Shown here: piece by piece, positions 1 to 7,875 of the stretch
Layout: each line of letters starts with the position of its first letter
Position numbering within the stretch: the stretch's first letter is position 1
NCBI RefSeq assembly: GCF_035645195.1
Contig: NZ_DASQNA010000033.1
Location: 62,001 to 126,000, forward strand
Length of the DNA: 64,000 bases
Reading direction: 5' to 3'
Source: Paenibacillus sp.
GTDB taxonomy: Bacteria; Bacillota; Bacilli; Paenibacillales; YIM-B00363
Notes under the pieces: model-generated
What the model saw: only the letters and a program-made list of their open reading frames with translations
Told to the model about the DNA's origin: nothing
Database searches by the model: none
Made by a program: the position numbers and the translations under genes

Positions 1-2
1 TG

Positions 3-341
3 CACATCTTGGAGCATGTTCGCAGTAATCGGGAATGGGCTGCGGACGGCGCAGTATCGTTCTCGACGGGCATCGAGGACTATTTTCCGGAACCGGACTT
101 CTCGTGCGAAGAGCTGATGGACATCGTCAGCCGCGAATTCCGGGCATGGGGAGACGCGCTGGCGGCGGCCGATCCGTCGCGCATTCCGATCCATTCGCTG
201 CTCCACTTGGTCGAGCATACGGGGTATCATTTGGGCCAAATCGTCGACCGCGCTCAGCGGTATTCGGGGAGCCGCTTCCAATTTTTCCAGAGCGGCATTA
301 ACGAGAAGGCATTGCTAGCGGCGATCGAACGAGATTTATAG
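3..341 (+). CDS. DinB-like family protein, 3' part only
   Basis: The reading frame is already open at the left edge, so the 5' end lies outside the window; the TTG at position 9 is unlikely to be the real start. About 112 residues remain, against roughly 150-160 for DinB/YfiT-type proteins. The visible part has the helical C-terminal pattern of that superfamily, with a conserved H-rich helix (HSLLHLVEHTGYHLGQI) whose histidines would bind a metal. In bacilli this family includes thiol transferases and damage-induced proteins of unclear role. Assignment rests on that helix only, so the specific function is unknown. Confidence 0.55.
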   Translation, partial: HILEHVRSNREWAADGAVSFSTGIEDYFPEPDFSCEELMDIVSREFRAWGDALAAADPSRIPIHSLLHLVEHTGYHLGQIVDRAQRYSGSRFQFFQSGINEKALLAAIERDL

Positions 342-506
342 AGTCGGCCGGCGATCCCGTTCGCCCGCTCCGTTCCGGAACGACTTGCCCGGGACAAGAC
401 GGAAAGTTCGTGGTAAACTCAATTCGTCGGTCACCGGATCGGCGATTTCTTCTTGCAAACGTACTGGCAAACGAACGTCTGTAACTGTATTCTTTCTCTA
501 CTCATC

Positions 507-519
507 GGATATGGTATCC
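507..519. other. Short perfect dyad upstream of a methyltransferase gene
   Basis: GGATA-TGG-TATCC forms a 5-bp inverted repeat about 22 nt before the methyltransferase start. It overlaps a possible weak -10 (TATCCT at 515-520). The 200-nt gap 342-541 shows nothing else I can name. It could be an operator or chance. Confidence 0.25.
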
Positions 520-541
520 TTTCATAGGGAAGTGGAACGAC

Positions 542-1234
542 ATGGCAAGCCATGATGAGGTGTACGCCGCGCAAGCGGAACTGTACGACGCTATGATCCG
601 CAGGCAGCCCGACGTGTCCGTGAAAATAAGAGACATTCGCCCGTACCGCGGCCTTGACGTACTGGATTTGGGTGCGGGGACGGGCCGGCTGTCCGTGCCG
701 CTCGCGATGGAAGCGAAATCGCTCGTCTGCACGGATGCGTCGCGATCGATGCTGGACGTGCTCGAGCGGCGGCTTACGGAGAGCGGGGCGCCGAACGTGT
801 GGACGACAGTCGAGGCGGATCATCGCCGGCTGCCGCTGCCGGATCATTCGTTCGACCTCGCGGTGTCGGGATGGAGCGTCTGCTACTTGGCGTCCTCGAG
901 CCGCGCCGAATGGAAGAGCGATCTGGAGCGGGTGCACGCCGAGCTGTGCCGGGTCGTTCGTCCGGGCGGGACGATCATGCTGTTCGAAACGATGGGCACG
1001 GGCACGGCGACGCCGAATCCGCCGAACTTCTTAACGGATTATTACGGGGAACTCGTCCAAACTTACGGGTTCGCGCACGACTGGTTCCGGGCCGACTACC
1101 GGTTCGACAGCGTCGAGGAGGCGAAGCGGCTGACCGAGTTTTTCTTCGGAAGCGAGCTGGCGGCGGCGATCGAAGCGAACGGATGGTCGACGGTGCCGGA
1201 ATGCGCCGGCGTATGGTGGAAGACGGCATCATAA
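542..1234 (+). CDS. Class I SAM-dependent methyltransferase
   Basis: A 230-residue protein with a canonical SAM-binding motif I (VLDLGAGTGRLS, about residues 38-49), an acidic motif II (CTDAS) and a methyltransferase_11-type core. It would move a methyl group from S-adenosylmethionine to an unidentified small molecule. The ATG follows a purine-rich stretch (AGGGAAGTGG). It starts an accessory cluster that also contains two more methyltransferases and three GNAT acetyltransferases. The substrate cannot be read from the sequence. The fold assignment is secure; any pathway is not. Confidence 0.85.
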   Translation: MASHDEVYAAQAELYDAMIRRQPDVSVKIRDIRPYRGLDVLDLGAGTGRLSVPLAMEAKSLVCTDASRSMLDVLERRLTESGAPNVWTTVEADHRRLPLPDHSFDLAVSGWSVCYLASSSRAEWKSDLERVHAELCRVVRPGGTIMLFETMGTGTATPNPPNFLTDYYGELVQTYGFAHDWFRADYRFDSVEEAKRLTEFFFGSELAAAIEANGWSTVPECAGVWWKTAS

Positions 1235-1268
1235 CTCATAACTTCGTTCAAGAAAGCAGGCGGAATAT

Positions 1269-1565
1269 TTGATCTTGGAGACGGCCGTATTGCACGTCAT
1301 ACCTGGGCAGGACGACGAGTTCATCGAAAATTTCAAGGCGGCGTCGAAGATCATCGCAAGCATGCGAGGGTATCTCGGGCACGAGCTGCAGAAATGTTTG
1401 GAGCGGGAGCATCAATATTTGCTGCTGGTGCGCTGGGAGCGGCTGGAGGATCACACGATCGGGTTTCGGCAGTCGGAGCCGTATCGGGAATGGAAGCGGC
1501 TGCTGCACAGGTTCTACGATCCGTTCCCCGTCGTCGAGCATTACGAGAACATCGATATCGAGTAA
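1269..1565 (+). CDS. Antibiotic biosynthesis monooxygenase (ABM)-domain protein
   Basis: A 98-residue single-domain protein starting at TTG behind a GGCGG-type ribosome site. The sequence has the dimeric ferredoxin-like ABM pattern: an N-terminal strand (VLHVIPGQDDEF), a helix, a Leu/Val strand (QYLLLVRWE) and the terminal HYENI motif. Members act as cofactor-free quinol oxygenases, haem-degrading enzymes or have no known role; no haem ligand is obvious here. It lies 34 nt after the methyltransferase and 18 nt before a cupin gene, suggesting one transcript. Exact chemistry is unknown. Confidence 0.75.
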   Translation: MILETAVLHVIPGQDDEFIENFKAASKIIASMRGYLGHELQKCLEREHQYLLLVRWERLEDHTIGFRQSEPYREWKRLLHRFYDPFPVVEHYENIDIE

Positions 1566-1583
1566 CGAAAGGGCGGAACGTCG

Positions 1584-1946
1584 GTGTTGCGGAGCAGGGA
1601 GACGTCCGAGCATTATGTTTGGGGCGACGGCTGCGACGGCTGGCGGCTTGCGGACCACGGCCGGCTCAGCGTGATCGAGGAGCGCATGCCGCCGGGCACG
1701 TCGGAGATTCGCCATTACCATGCGGCGGCGATGCAGTTTTTCTACGTGCTGCGAGGGGAACTCCACATCGAACTCGAAGGGCGAACGTTCGCGCTTCGCG
1801 AGCGGCAAGGTTTGGAAGTCGCGCCGCTGCGCCCTCATCAAGTCATGAACCGCGGGGCGGAGCCGGCGGAGTTCTTGGTCGTGTCGCAGCCGGCGACGAA
1901 GGGCGACCGTTACGAAGCGAAGGCGGAGAGGAGCGGAATCGATTGA
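1584..1946 (+). CDS. Cupin-domain protein
   Basis: A 120-residue small cupin. Motif 1 is recognisable as a G(X)5HXH-type segment (PPGTSEIRHYHAA, then the E/Q-rich strand), and motif 2 as the later P-H pair (APLRPHQVMNRG). These give two or three histidine metal ligands on a jelly-roll barrel. The start is GTG after GGGCGG. Its TGA stop overlaps the TTG start of the PhzF gene, so the two are translationally coupled. Such small cupins are sugar or cofactor epimerases, dioxygenases or binding proteins; which applies here is not visible. Confidence 0.75.
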   Translation: MLRSRETSEHYVWGDGCDGWRLADHGRLSVIEERMPPGTSEIRHYHAAAMQFFYVLRGELHIELEGRTFALRERQGLEVAPLRPHQVMNRGAEPAEFLVVSQPATKGDRYEAKAERSGID

Positions 1947-2737
1947 GGATCTTTATTGTTGACGCATTTACTGATCAACCGTATAAAGGAAATCCGGCGG
2001 CCGTCTGCGTGCTGGATCGGGAACGGCCGGAACGGTGGATGCAGCGCGTGGCGAACGAAATGAATTGCTCCGAAACGGCGTTCGCGCTGCGAATGGGCGA
2101 TGAATATTCGCTCCGGTGGTTTACGCCGGAAACCGAAGTCGATTTGTGCGGCCACGCGACGCTCGCGACCGCCCATCTGCTGTGGGAGGAAGGGCTTCAC
2201 GAGGGAGACGAAATCGCGTTCCATACGCGCAGCGGCCGGTTGACGGCCGAACGGGACGGCGAATGGATCCGGCTCGATTTTCCGGCGGACCCGGCGGTTC
2301 CGGCGGAGGCGCCGGAGGACCTGACGGAAGGGCTCGGCTCCGCCGCGCTCGTCTATGTCGGGAAAGGCGGCACCGATCTCGTCGTCGAGCTCGAGGACGA
2401 AGCGGCCGTCGCGCGGCTGCGCCCGAACTTGCACGCGTGGAAGCGGCTTGACGCCAGGGGCGTGTTGGTGACGGCGCGGTCCGGCAGGCCGAACGTCGAT
2501 TTCGTGTCTCGGTGCTTCTTCCCGGCGATCGGCATCGACGAAGATCCCGTGACCGGCTCCGCGCACTGCACGCTGGGGCCGTACTGGGCGGCCAAGCTGG
2601 GGAGAACGGAGCTGACCGCAATGCAGCTGTCCGCTCGCGAAGGGCTGCTTCGCCTTCGCGTCGGTACGGAGCGGGTTCAACTAACGGGACGGGCGGTCAC
2701 GACGCTGCGCGGCGAGCTGGCCGCGGAACGGCTGTGA
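1943..2737 (+). CDS. PhzF family epimerase/isomerase
   Basis: A 264-residue protein with the complete PhzF signature: the N-terminal F-T-x-x-P-x-x-G-N-P motif, the candidate catalytic Glu in MNCSETAF, GHATLATAHLL, and the C-terminal DPVTGSAH motif that forms the second half of the diaminopimelate-epimerase-like fold. The length equals the family norm. The start is TTG at 1943, overlapping the cupin stop by 4 nt; an upstream in-frame extension reads through two real genes and is spurious. Family members isomerise phenazine precursors, but most bacterial homologues have no known substrate, and no phenazine genes are nearby. Confidence 0.88.
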   Translation: MRIFIVDAFTDQPYKGNPAAVCVLDRERPERWMQRVANEMNCSETAFALRMGDEYSLRWFTPETEVDLCGHATLATAHLLWEEGLHEGDEIAFHTRSGRLTAERDGEWIRLDFPADPAVPAEAPEDLTEGLGSAALVYVGKGGTDLVVELEDEAAVARLRPNLHAWKRLDARGVLVTARSGRPNVDFVSRCFFPAIGIDEDPVTGSAHCTLGPYWAAKLGRTELTAMQLSAREGLLRLRVGTERVQLTGRAVTTLRGELAAERL

Positions 2738-2748
2738 AGGGCGCGGCG

Positions 2749-3276
2749 ATGCCGTTTAACGGGCTGCCTTTGCAGACGGAACGATTGCTGCTTCGGCCTT
2801 ATACGCGCGAGGACGTCCCCCAGCTGCATACGGTGCTGTCCGATCCGGAGACGATGCGGTATTGGCCGGCTCCGTTCACGGAGGATCAGACCGCCCAGTG
2901 GGTCGAGCGAAGCTTAGGTTTGTATGCCTCAGGTTTGGGGAGGTTCGCGATCGTTCGGCAGGCCGACGGGGCGCTGATCGGCGACGCGGGGCTGCTGCAT
3001 CTCGAAATGGACGGCGTCCTAGAATACGATGTCGGGTACATCGTGGCGGCGAACGAATGGAGGCGAGGCTACGGCTTCGAAGCGGCGGCGGCCGTCGTCG
3101 CATACGGATTTCGTACGCTCGGGTTGGATCGGCTTTGCGCCAACATGCCCGCAGCGCACAGCGCTTCCCGCAGATTGGCCGAAAAACTCGGCATGCGGCT
3201 CGAAAAGATTTACGCGAATGAGAGAAATCGCGGCATTGAAACTTGTTTGTACGCGAAACGAAACGAGACATCATGA
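2749..3276 (+). CDS. GNAT N-acetyltransferase (RimJ/RimL type)
   Basis: A 175-residue acetyltransferase beginning with the RimJ-like ERLLLRPY pattern. The acetyl-CoA pyrophosphate loop is R-R-G-Y-G-F, followed by the usual LGLDRLCANM and SASRRLAEKLGM segments. ATG 2749 is preferred because an AAGGG site lies 6 nt upstream; a GTG at 2734, overlapping the PhzF stop, is the alternative. It would acetylate an amine on a peptide, an antibiotic or a metabolite. It is read with the PhzF gene and the next GNAT gene. The substrate is unknown. Confidence 0.85.
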   Translation: MPFNGLPLQTERLLLRPYTREDVPQLHTVLSDPETMRYWPAPFTEDQTAQWVERSLGLYASGLGRFAIVRQADGALIGDAGLLHLEMDGVLEYDVGYIVAANEWRRGYGFEAAAAVVAYGFRTLGLDRLCANMPAAHSASRRLAEKLGMRLEKIYANERNRGIETCLYAKRNETS

Positions 3277-3299
3277 CACGGAACGGGCGGGAACGACGA

Positions 3300-3755
3300 A
3301 TGGCGAATATTGAGGTGCGGCAGGCGACGATCGGCGATTTGGCGGAAGCCGCGGCGCTGTTTAACGAATATCGGCAGTTTTACGGGCAGCCTTCCGATCC
3401 GGACGGCGCGCAAGCGTTCTTGTACGAACGCTTCGTGCATCTGGAGTCGGTTATTTTTTTGGCGAAAGCCGGAACGGAGCGGGAAACCGTCGGCTTCATG
3501 CAGCTGTATCCGACGTTCTCCTCCATTTCGATGCAGCGCTCTTGGATTTTGAATGATTTGTTCGTAGCGGCCAGCGCCCGCGGTCAAGGGGCGGCGCAGG
3601 CGCTGCTGGACGCGGCGGCCGCTTACGCCCGGCAAACCGGAGCGAAGGGACTGGCGCTCAGCACCGCTCCCGACAACGTGATCGCGCAGCGGCTGTACGA
3701 AAAAAACGGATTCGAGCGGGACGCGGAATTTTACCATTATTTTTTGCGGGTGTGA
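3300..3755 (+). CDS. GNAT N-acetyltransferase
   Basis: A 151-residue GNAT protein. The CoA-binding loop reads A-R-G-Q-G-A-A and is followed by the helix ALLDAAAAYARQTG; the C-terminal part has the LYEKNGFERD pattern typical of GNAT motif B. ATG 3300 is chosen over ATG 3273 because a GGGCGG site sits 9 nt before it. It lies 23 nt after the preceding GNAT and 4 nt before a methyltransferase, clearly within one transcript. The acceptor substrate is not recognisable. Confidence 0.85.
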   Translation: MANIEVRQATIGDLAEAAALFNEYRQFYGQPSDPDGAQAFLYERFVHLESVIFLAKAGTERETVGFMQLYPTFSSISMQRSWILNDLFVAASARGQGAAQALLDAAAAYARQTGAKGLALSTAPDNVIAQRLYEKNGFERDAEFYHYFLRV

Positions 3756-3759
3756 GACG

Positions 3760-4371
3760 ATGCGCGGCGAAACGCGGTTTACGGCGAATTACGACCGGTG
3801 GATGGAGCCGCTCGAACGAAGGTGGTTCGGCGCGATCCGCGCCGAGCTGCTGCGCCATGCGGCGGGAAGGACGCTCGAGATCGGCTGCGGCACGGGCGTC
3901 AATTTCCCGTATTATCCGAAGGAAGTCGAGCTGACGGCGATCGAGCCGAACGCCTCGTTCCGGGAGCGCGCCGAACGCCGCGCGCAGGCCGCAGGCCGCC
4001 CCGTCCGCATCGCGGACGCGCCGGCGGAGCGGCTGCCGTTCCCGGACGGCGCCTTCGACACGGTGGTCGGCACGCTGGTGTTCTGCACGATTCCCGATCC
4101 GGCGGAGGCGCTCCGCGAGGCGGCGAGAGTATGCCGGCCGGGCGGGAAGCTGCTTCTGTTCGAGCACGTGCTGCATCGCAGAGCGGCGCTGGCGGCGCTG
4201 CAGCATGCGCTGACGCCGGCATGGCGACGGCTGTGCGACGGCTGCCGCTTGAATCGAGACACGGTGCGGCTCGTTCGCGAGGCGGGTTGGGCGCTGGAAT
4301 GGAAGGAAGCGCATTTGGGGGACGTGTTCGTCGCGTTGTCTGCCGCGCGCCGCGGTGTCGAAAAACGTTGA
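3760..4371 (+). CDS. SAM-dependent methyltransferase (UbiE/methyltransferase_11 type)
   Basis: A 203-residue class I methyltransferase with motif I LEIGCGTGVNFPYY (about residues 36-49), an acidic loop AIEPN and the post-motif segment DTVVGTLVFCTI. The C-terminal part (LLLFEHVL, then the R-LCDGC-LNRDT segment) resembles the phosphatidylethanolamine/arsenite-type branch seen in Firmicutes, but the three-cysteine signature of ArsM is not present. It starts 4 nt after the upstream GNAT stop. Substrate unknown. Confidence 0.83.
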   Translation: MRGETRFTANYDRWMEPLERRWFGAIRAELLRHAAGRTLEIGCGTGVNFPYYPKEVELTAIEPNASFRERAERRAQAAGRPVRIADAPAERLPFPDGAFDTVVGTLVFCTIPDPAEALREAARVCRPGGKLLLFEHVLHRRAALAALQHALTPAWRRLCDGCRLNRDTVRLVREAGWALEWKEAHLGDVFVALSAARRGVEKR

Positions 4372-4431
4372 AACGAGGAAATCCTTGCGGTTGCTCGGGA
4401 AATAATGGTGGAGGAGCGGGGGAAATGATCA

Positions 4432-4977
4432 ATGAAGCTAACGATTCGGACGGATCGGCTGACGCTTCGCACGCTCGACGAGGCTGCGGCGGACGATGTG
4501 CTCGCTTTCGAGGAGCGCAATCGGGAGCATTTGAAGCCATGGGAACCCTGGCGCGACCCTGAGTACTATACGTATCGGCATCAACGCCTTTTGCTGGAAG
4601 ACGACTGCAAACAAATGAACGAGGGCCGGCTGCTTCGGCTCTGGATATGTAAAGACGATCGAATCATCGGATCCGCCGCGCTCAGCAACATCGTGCGGGG
4701 CGCTTTTCAATCTTGCCACCTGGGTTATAAGATCGACGCGGAAGAAGCCGGGCGCGGCTATATGACGGAGGCGGTGCGCGCTCTCGTCGAGATCGGGTTC
4801 GAGACGATGAAGCTGCATCGGATCGAGGCGAACATCATGCCGCGGAACGCAGCGTCGCTGCGGGTCGTCGAGAAGCTGGGCTTTCAGCCGGAGGGGCTCG
4901 CGCGTAAATATTTGAAAATCAACGGCGTTTGGGAGGATCATATCCATATGGTGCTTCTGAACGAACGATTCGAATAA
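4432..4977 (+). CDS. RimJ/RimL-type GNAT acetyltransferase
   Basis: A 181-residue acetyltransferase of the ribosomal-protein-alanine acetyltransferase group. It shows TDRLTLRTL at the N terminus, the marker NREHLKPWEPW, the CoA loop E-A-G-R-G-Y-M, and the family-typical LHRIEANIMPRNAASLRVV segment (broken by ordinary residues). It is preceded by a strong GGAGCGGGGG ribosome site. Members acetylate N-terminal Ser/Ala or act on small molecules. It ends the run of coupled acetyl- and methyltransferases. Confidence 0.87.
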   Translation: MKLTIRTDRLTLRTLDEAAADDVLAFEERNREHLKPWEPWRDPEYYTYRHQRLLLEDDCKQMNEGRLLRLWICKDDRIIGSAALSNIVRGAFQSCHLGYKIDAEEAGRGYMTEAVRALVEIGFETMKLHRIEANIMPRNAASLRVVEKLGFQPEGLARKYLKINGVWEDHIHMVLLNERFE

Positions 4978-5016
4978 ATTTGAAAGAAGCGGTAACGCGA
5001 GAAGGAGACGAACACG

Positions 5017-5397
5017 ATGAACGACGACCGAGTCGACCTGCCTCGCGCAGAGGAAGGCGCCGTGCGCTGGGAGTCGCTTCGGGAATGGAGCGTCGAGCGG
5101 CTCTCGGGCGTCGTTCCGGCGCTGTTGGAGCGATTGAAGGAGCCGGATGCGGACGAAGCGGCGTCGCTGCTGCTGCGGCTGGAATACGAACTCGTACCTC
5201 ATTTGCAGTCGGTGCTTCGCTCCGGCGACGCCCGGCGGAAGGCGGCCGCGCTGGAGCGCGTCGTCCGACGAATGCCGAAGGAGGTCGGGCTGGAGCTGAC
5301 GTCCGAGCTGATCGCGCTCGCGATGAATCCGTCGGAAGAGGACGCGGGAGAGGGAGTCGACGAATTGGCGGAGGAGGCGCTCGCCGCTTGGCTGTGA
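5017..5397 (+). CDS. Hypothetical HEAT-like helical protein
   Basis: A 126-residue acidic protein with an AGAAGGAGA ribosome site. It is almost entirely amphipathic helix, with the repeated pattern L-x-x-L-x-x-x-L around VPALLERLKEP and LVPHLQSVLRSGDARRKAA. That second segment resembles the DUF5071/HEAT-like family in bacilli, which has no assigned function. I do not recognise it further. The C terminus is rich in Glu/Asp. It is separated from the flanking genes by 39 and 123 nt. Confidence 0.6.
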   Translation: MNDDRVDLPRAEEGAVRWESLREWSVERLSGVVPALLERLKEPDADEAASLLLRLEYELVPHLQSVLRSGDARRKAAALERVVRRMPKEVGLELTSELIALAMNPSEEDAGEGVDELAEEALAAWL

Positions 5398-5520
5398 CGT
5401 CCGGCGGCCGCCGCTTCGGTGCCAGCGTCCGGCGCGGAAGGTTGCAAAAGCCCGATTTTCGCGTAAAGTATGATATTAGGGTTCAAGCAAGAGCTGCGTT
5501 TGAATTGAACAAGAAGTCGG

Positions 5521-6339
5521 GTGACGAAGACGATGGCGATCGCCGTTTTTGATTCCGGGATGGGCGGCCTTACGGTGCTTCACGAAGCGATGGGGCGGAT
5601 CCCCGGGGAAACCTTCATTTATTATGCGGATACGCTGCACGTTCCGTACGGCACGAAGCCGAAGGAATTCGTCAGAGACTGCGTGCTGACGTCCGTCCGC
5701 GCCATCATGGAGCAGCCGGAGCCGGTCCGCGCGGTCGTAGTCGCGTGCAATACCGCGACGAGCATCGCGATCGGGGCGCTGCGGGAGACGTACCCGGATA
5801 TTCCGATCATCGGCATGGAGCCGGCCGTGAAGCCCGCGGTCGAGCTGATCCGCGGCAGCGGCAAACGCGTGCTCGTCACGGCGACGCCGTTGACGCTGCA
5901 GGAGTCGAAGTATCACGAGCTGGTGAAACGCGTCGACGATCAAGCGATCGTCGATTCGCTGCCGCTGCCCGAGCTGGTCCGGTTTTGCGAAGAGCTGCGG
6001 TTCGAAGGGGAAGAGATCGAAGCGTACTTCCGGGAACGATTCGCAGGGCTGCGCCTCGCGGATTACGGAACGATCGTGCTCGGGTGCACGCATTTTCCGT
6101 TTTACCGACGCGCGCTCGCCCGTGTACTCCCGAGCCACATCCGCATGATCGACGGAAGCCGGGGAACGGTGAAGCGGCTGCGGGAGGTGCTCGGCGCTTC
6201 GGAGAAGGCGGAGAACGGCAAAGGCGGCCTCCGGTTTATGAGCTCCGGCGGCGGCGCGGAATACGAGACGAAGCTGCAAACCGCGCTTCGGCGGTACGAC
6301 GAGATGGTCCGGGAAGCGGAGGCGGAGGCGAAGCGATGA
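5521..6339 (+). CDS. murI: Glutamate racemase-like (Asp/Glu racemase family)
   Basis: A 272-residue protein that would interconvert L- and D-glutamate for peptidoglycan. The hallmarks are FDSGMGGLTV at the N terminus, the D-x-x-x-VPYG loop, the first catalytic cysteine in ACNTATS and the second in GCTHFP. The GTG at 5521 is used; ATG 5533 is a close alternative. It overlaps the next methyltransferase by ATGA. The sequence departs from RacE/MurI around the D-T-L-H-V-P loop and motif 2 (HFP instead of HYP), so it may be a divergent paralogue. Confidence 0.82.
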   Translation: MTKTMAIAVFDSGMGGLTVLHEAMGRIPGETFIYYADTLHVPYGTKPKEFVRDCVLTSVRAIMEQPEPVRAVVVACNTATSIAIGALRETYPDIPIIGMEPAVKPAVELIRGSGKRVLVTATPLTLQESKYHELVKRVDDQAIVDSLPLPELVRFCEELRFEGEEIEAYFRERFAGLRLADYGTIVLGCTHFPFYRRALARVLPSHIRMIDGSRGTVKRLREVLGASEKAENGKGGLRFMSSGGGAEYETKLQTALRRYDEMVREAEAEAKR

Positions 6340-7094
6340 GGGACAGCAAAGAGAGGTTCGGAGAGCGTGTCGAGCACTACGTAAAATACCGTCCCGGGTA
6401 TCCGGCGGAGGCGCTCGACTTCCTGTACGGCGAGCTCGGCTTCGCGGACGCGGAGCTGATCGCCGACGTCGGCGCCGGTACAGGCATCTTCGCGAAGCTG
6501 CTGCTCGAGAGGGGCAGCGCCGTGGCGGCGGTCGAGCCGAACGCAGAGATGCGCCGGGCGGCGGAAGCCGCATTGTCCGGCTGGGATCGGTTCCGCGCGG
6601 TCGACGGCTCCGCCGAGCGGACGACGCTGCCGGACGGCTCGGTCGACGGCATCGTCTGCGCGCAGTCGTTCCATTGGTTCGACATCCCCGCGGCGAAGCG
6701 GGAATTCGCCCGCATCTTGCGGCCGAACCGATACGTCGCGCTCATCTGGAACCGGCGCAAGCCCGACGCGGATCCGTTCGCGCAGGAATACGAGAGTCTC
6801 CTGCAGCGCTACAGCCGGGATTACGAGATCGTAAAGCACGATAAAGTGGAAGACGGGCAGCTCGAGTCGTTCTTCCGGGACGCGAAATACGGCAAGCGGT
6901 CCTTCCCGAACCGCCAAACGTTCGACGCCGAAGGGCTGCGAGGACGCGCGATGTCGTCGTCCTACTGCCCGCTTCCGGGGGAACCGAATTTCGAGCCGCT
7001 GATGAACGGGCTCGACGCGGCGTTCGAGCGGTGGCAGCGAGACGGCGCGGTCCGTTTCGAATACGAGACGAACGTGTACTACGGCTTCGTCTAA
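6336..7094 (+). CDS. SAM-dependent methyltransferase
   Basis: A 252-residue class I methyltransferase starting in the ATGA overlap with the racemase-like gene. Motif I is IADVGAGTGIFAKLL, motif II VEPNAEM, and the region AQSFHWFD matches the trans-aconitate/methyltransferase_11 branch (YafE-like). The N terminus RFGERVEHYVKYRPGYP is typical of small-molecule methyltransferases of this branch. A strong hairpin just after the stop ends the transcript. The substrate is unknown. Confidence 0.85.
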   Translation: MRDSKERFGERVEHYVKYRPGYPAEALDFLYGELGFADAELIADVGAGTGIFAKLLLERGSAVAAVEPNAEMRRAAEAALSGWDRFRAVDGSAERTTLPDGSVDGIVCAQSFHWFDIPAAKREFARILRPNRYVALIWNRRKPDADPFAQEYESLLQRYSRDYEIVKHDKVEDGQLESFFRDAKYGKRSFPNRQTFDAEGLRGRAMSSSYCPLPGEPNFEPLMNGLDAAFERWQRDGAVRFEYETNVYYGFV

Positions 7095-7099
7095 CAGCG

Positions 7100-7138
7100 A
7101 TGCAAGCCCTCCCGGCCGCGGCCGAAGAGGGCTTGCAT
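7100..7138. terminator. Bidirectional terminator between convergent genes
   Basis: A 12-bp perfect stem (ATGCAAGCCCTC paired with GAGGGCTTGCAT) with a 15-nt GC-rich loop lies between the plus-strand methyltransferase and the minus-strand thioredoxin gene. The following T tract is weak on the plus strand (TGCTTTC). Confidence 0.75.
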
Positions 7139-7148
7139 TGCTTTCGCG

Positions 7149-7466
7149 TCACGCGTGGCGGCGGATGACCGCTTGGTACGCGGGCTTCGGCCGCAGGCCG
7201 ACGAGCTTCTCGAGCGCTTCTCCGTCTTTGAACGCGAACACGGTCGGCATGCTCAGGACGCCGAACCGCTCGGCAAGCTCGGGGGAGGCGTCGACGTCGA
7301 CGGAATAAATGTCCGCCGCCTCTCCTTCTTCCTCGGCGAGCTGTTCCAAAATCGGAAGCAGCGTCCTGCAAGGGGGGCACCACGCGGCGGAAAAGTCCAC
7401 CAGCGTCAGCTTCGAGCTGTGAATCGCGCCTTCGAACGCCTCGGCGTTCAAGCTTCTTAAGGTCAT
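7149..7466 (-). CDS. Thioredoxin family protein
   Basis: A 105-residue single-domain thioredoxin with active site WCPPC (Cys30 and Cys33) in place of the classical WCGPC, and the conserved cis-proline in MPTVFAF. The length matches housekeeping thioredoxins. There is no signal peptide, so it acts in the cytoplasm as a disulfide reductase. The Pro-Pro dipeptide between the cysteines should raise or shift the redox potential relative to TrxA. It is co-transcribed with, and overlaps by 4 nt, the MerR-family regulator upstream, which suggests inducible control by a thiol-reactive or redox signal. Confidence 0.88.
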   Translation of the reverse strand: MTLRSLNAEAFEGAIHSSKLTLVDFSAAWCPPCRTLLPILEQLAEEEGEAADIYSVDVDASPELAERFGVLSMPTVFAFKDGEALEKLVGLRPKPAYQAVIRRHA

Positions 7467-7840
7467 GTTCGTTCCTCCTGTTCCGATGCCGACGACTCCC
7501 TTCGAATCGCTTCGATCCGCTCGATCAAATTGCCGCGGATGGCGAGCAGCTTTTCGATCTGGTCGTCGATCTCTTTCAGTTTCGATTCGTATACGGGCAT
7601 GATTTCGCGGCAGAACGCTTCTTTATTTTTGAGGACGCAGTGCAGAAAGCCGACGATTTGCTCCGTCGACAGGCCGAGCCGCAAGTACAGCTGGATCGTG
7701 CGCACCTGCTCCACCGCGAACGGCGAGTAAACGCGGTACCCGTTCTCCGTGCGCTCCGGCTGCAGCAAGCCTTGTTCTTCGTAATAACGAAGCGATCTGA
7801 GGCTGACGCCCGTCGCTTTGGACAATTCCCCGATTTTCAT
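7463..7840 (-). CDS. MerR-family transcriptional regulator
   Basis: A 125-residue regulator. The N-terminal winged helix (IGELSKATGVSLRSLRYYEEQGLL, shown here broken as IGELSKATGV / SLRSLRYYEEQGLL) is textbook MerR, followed by the QVRTIQLYLRLGLS helix and a long dimerisation coiled coil. Two cysteines (in HCVLKN and AFCREI) could be sensor residues, though no metal-binding C-terminal loop is present. It is the first gene of a two-gene operon with a thioredoxin. The promoter has the elongated 19-20 nt spacer that MerR proteins untwist, so autoregulation is likely. Confidence 0.9.
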   Translation of the reverse strand: MKIGELSKATGVSLRSLRYYEEQGLLQPERTENGYRVYSPFAVEQVRTIQLYLRLGLSTEQIVGFLHCVLKNKEAFCREIMPVYESKLKEIDDQIEKLLAIRGNLIERIEAIRRESSASEQEERT

Positions 7841-7875
7841 ACGCTCCTCCTTCTGCGCTTTCCGCCCGCAGCTTC

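Noticed and set aside
1394-1942. Long in-frame extension ahead of the PhzF gene (447 codons in all)
   Set aside because: It overlaps the ABM and cupin genes, is Arg/Ala-rich noise, and the PhzF fold starts at 1943.
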